Source: an uncultured Clostridia bacterium (GTDB lineage: Bacteria; Bacillota; Clostridia; Peptostreptococcales; Anaerovoracaceae). Taken from it: a DNA stretch of 5,370 nt. Numbering within the stretch: position 1 is the first letter of the stretch; each line of letters begins with the position of its first letter. Under the pieces are notes generated by a model. That model was not told where the DNA came from. It was given only the letters and a program-made list of their open reading frames with translations, and did not search any database. The stretch spans positions 1 to 5,370 of the forward strand of contig CALBZG010000003.1 in NCBI GenBank assembly GCA_937889655.1, given 5' to 3'. The position numbers and the translations under genes are program-made. Positions 5,285 through 5,370 of this stretch are shown here, piece by piece.

Positions 5285-5370
5285 GCGGATATGGCGGAAT
5301 TGGCAGACGCGCACGGTTCAGGTCCGTGTGAGGGCAACTTCATGAAGGTTCAAATCCTTTTATCCGCACC
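5285..5370 (+). tRNA. tRNA-Leu, anticodon CAG
   Basis: A complete class II tRNA cloverleaf. The acceptor stem is GCGGATA (5285-5291) with TATCCGC (5361-5367), seven perfect pairs. The D-arm is at 5294-5310 and contains GG in its loop. The anticodon stem CACGG/CCGTG (5312-5316, 5324-5328) encloses TTCAGGT, with CAG at 5319-5321 reading CUG leucine codons. The long variable arm TGAGG-GCAA-CTTCA (5329-5342) is typical of tRNA-Leu. The T-arm is GAAGG/CCTTT around TTCAAAT (5344-5360). Discriminator A is at 5368, and CC at 5369-5370 begins an encoded CCA whose last A falls beyond the window. It is the only plus-strand gene, divergent from xpt. Confidence 0.97.

Noticed and set aside
5140..5331. 63-codon plus-strand open frame running into the tRNA
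   Set aside because: It overlaps the tRNA-Leu gene and promoter, has no ribosome binding site I can identify, and has no recognisable domain.
1..5370. CRISPR array, insertion sequence, toxin-antitoxin or phage genes
   Set aside because: I looked for regularly spaced repeats, transposase motifs and small gene pairs on both strands and found none; the window is filled by purine salvage genes and a tRNA.

Overview
The window looks like the edge of a draft contig from a low-to-moderate-GC Gram-positive bacterium, most likely a clostridium (Bacillota). Evidence: strong AGGAGG-type ribosome binding sites before every gene, a lipoprotein solute-binding protein, a Bacillus-like xanthine phosphoribosyltransferase, and a tRNA-Leu whose CC is encoded. 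The clostridial placement is inference. The first 48 bases are not genome: they are Illumina P5/Read 1 adapter sequence joined to the insert at base 49.

Layout, right to left because all protein genes are on the minus strand. A tRNA-Leu(CAG) gene lies on the plus strand at the right edge (5285-5370). A divergent intergenic region (5036-5284) has a good -10 box for each direction. Then come xpt (4463-5035) and a 229-bp regulatory region (4234-4462) with a perfect 26-bp palindrome, a tandem imperfect repeat and a likely promoter. The transporter operon follows: bmpA-type lipoprotein (3145-4233), a two-domain sugar/nucleoside-type ABC ATPase (1505-3034), a first permease (426-1508) and a second permease (49-424), cut off after about 125 residues by the adapter. 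The ATPase and permease genes overlap by 4 bp (ATGA) and the two permease genes are 1 bp apart, so translational coupling is likely. A hairpin without a U-tract lies between the lipoprotein and ATPase genes.

Together these genes make a purine salvage module. The BMP-family lipoprotein captures a purine nucleoside or base outside the cell, the two permeases and the tandem-domain ATPase import it, and Xpt joins xanthine (or guanine) to PRPP to give XMP (or GMP). The substrate cannot be fixed from sequence. The binding protein belongs to a BMP branch that differs from the classical PnrA-like nucleoside binders, and linkage to xpt favours a purine base.

I see no new biological system here. The points most worth a second look are the adapter chimera, the palindrome upstream of bmpA, and the absence of a purine riboswitch in front of either xpt or bmpA.
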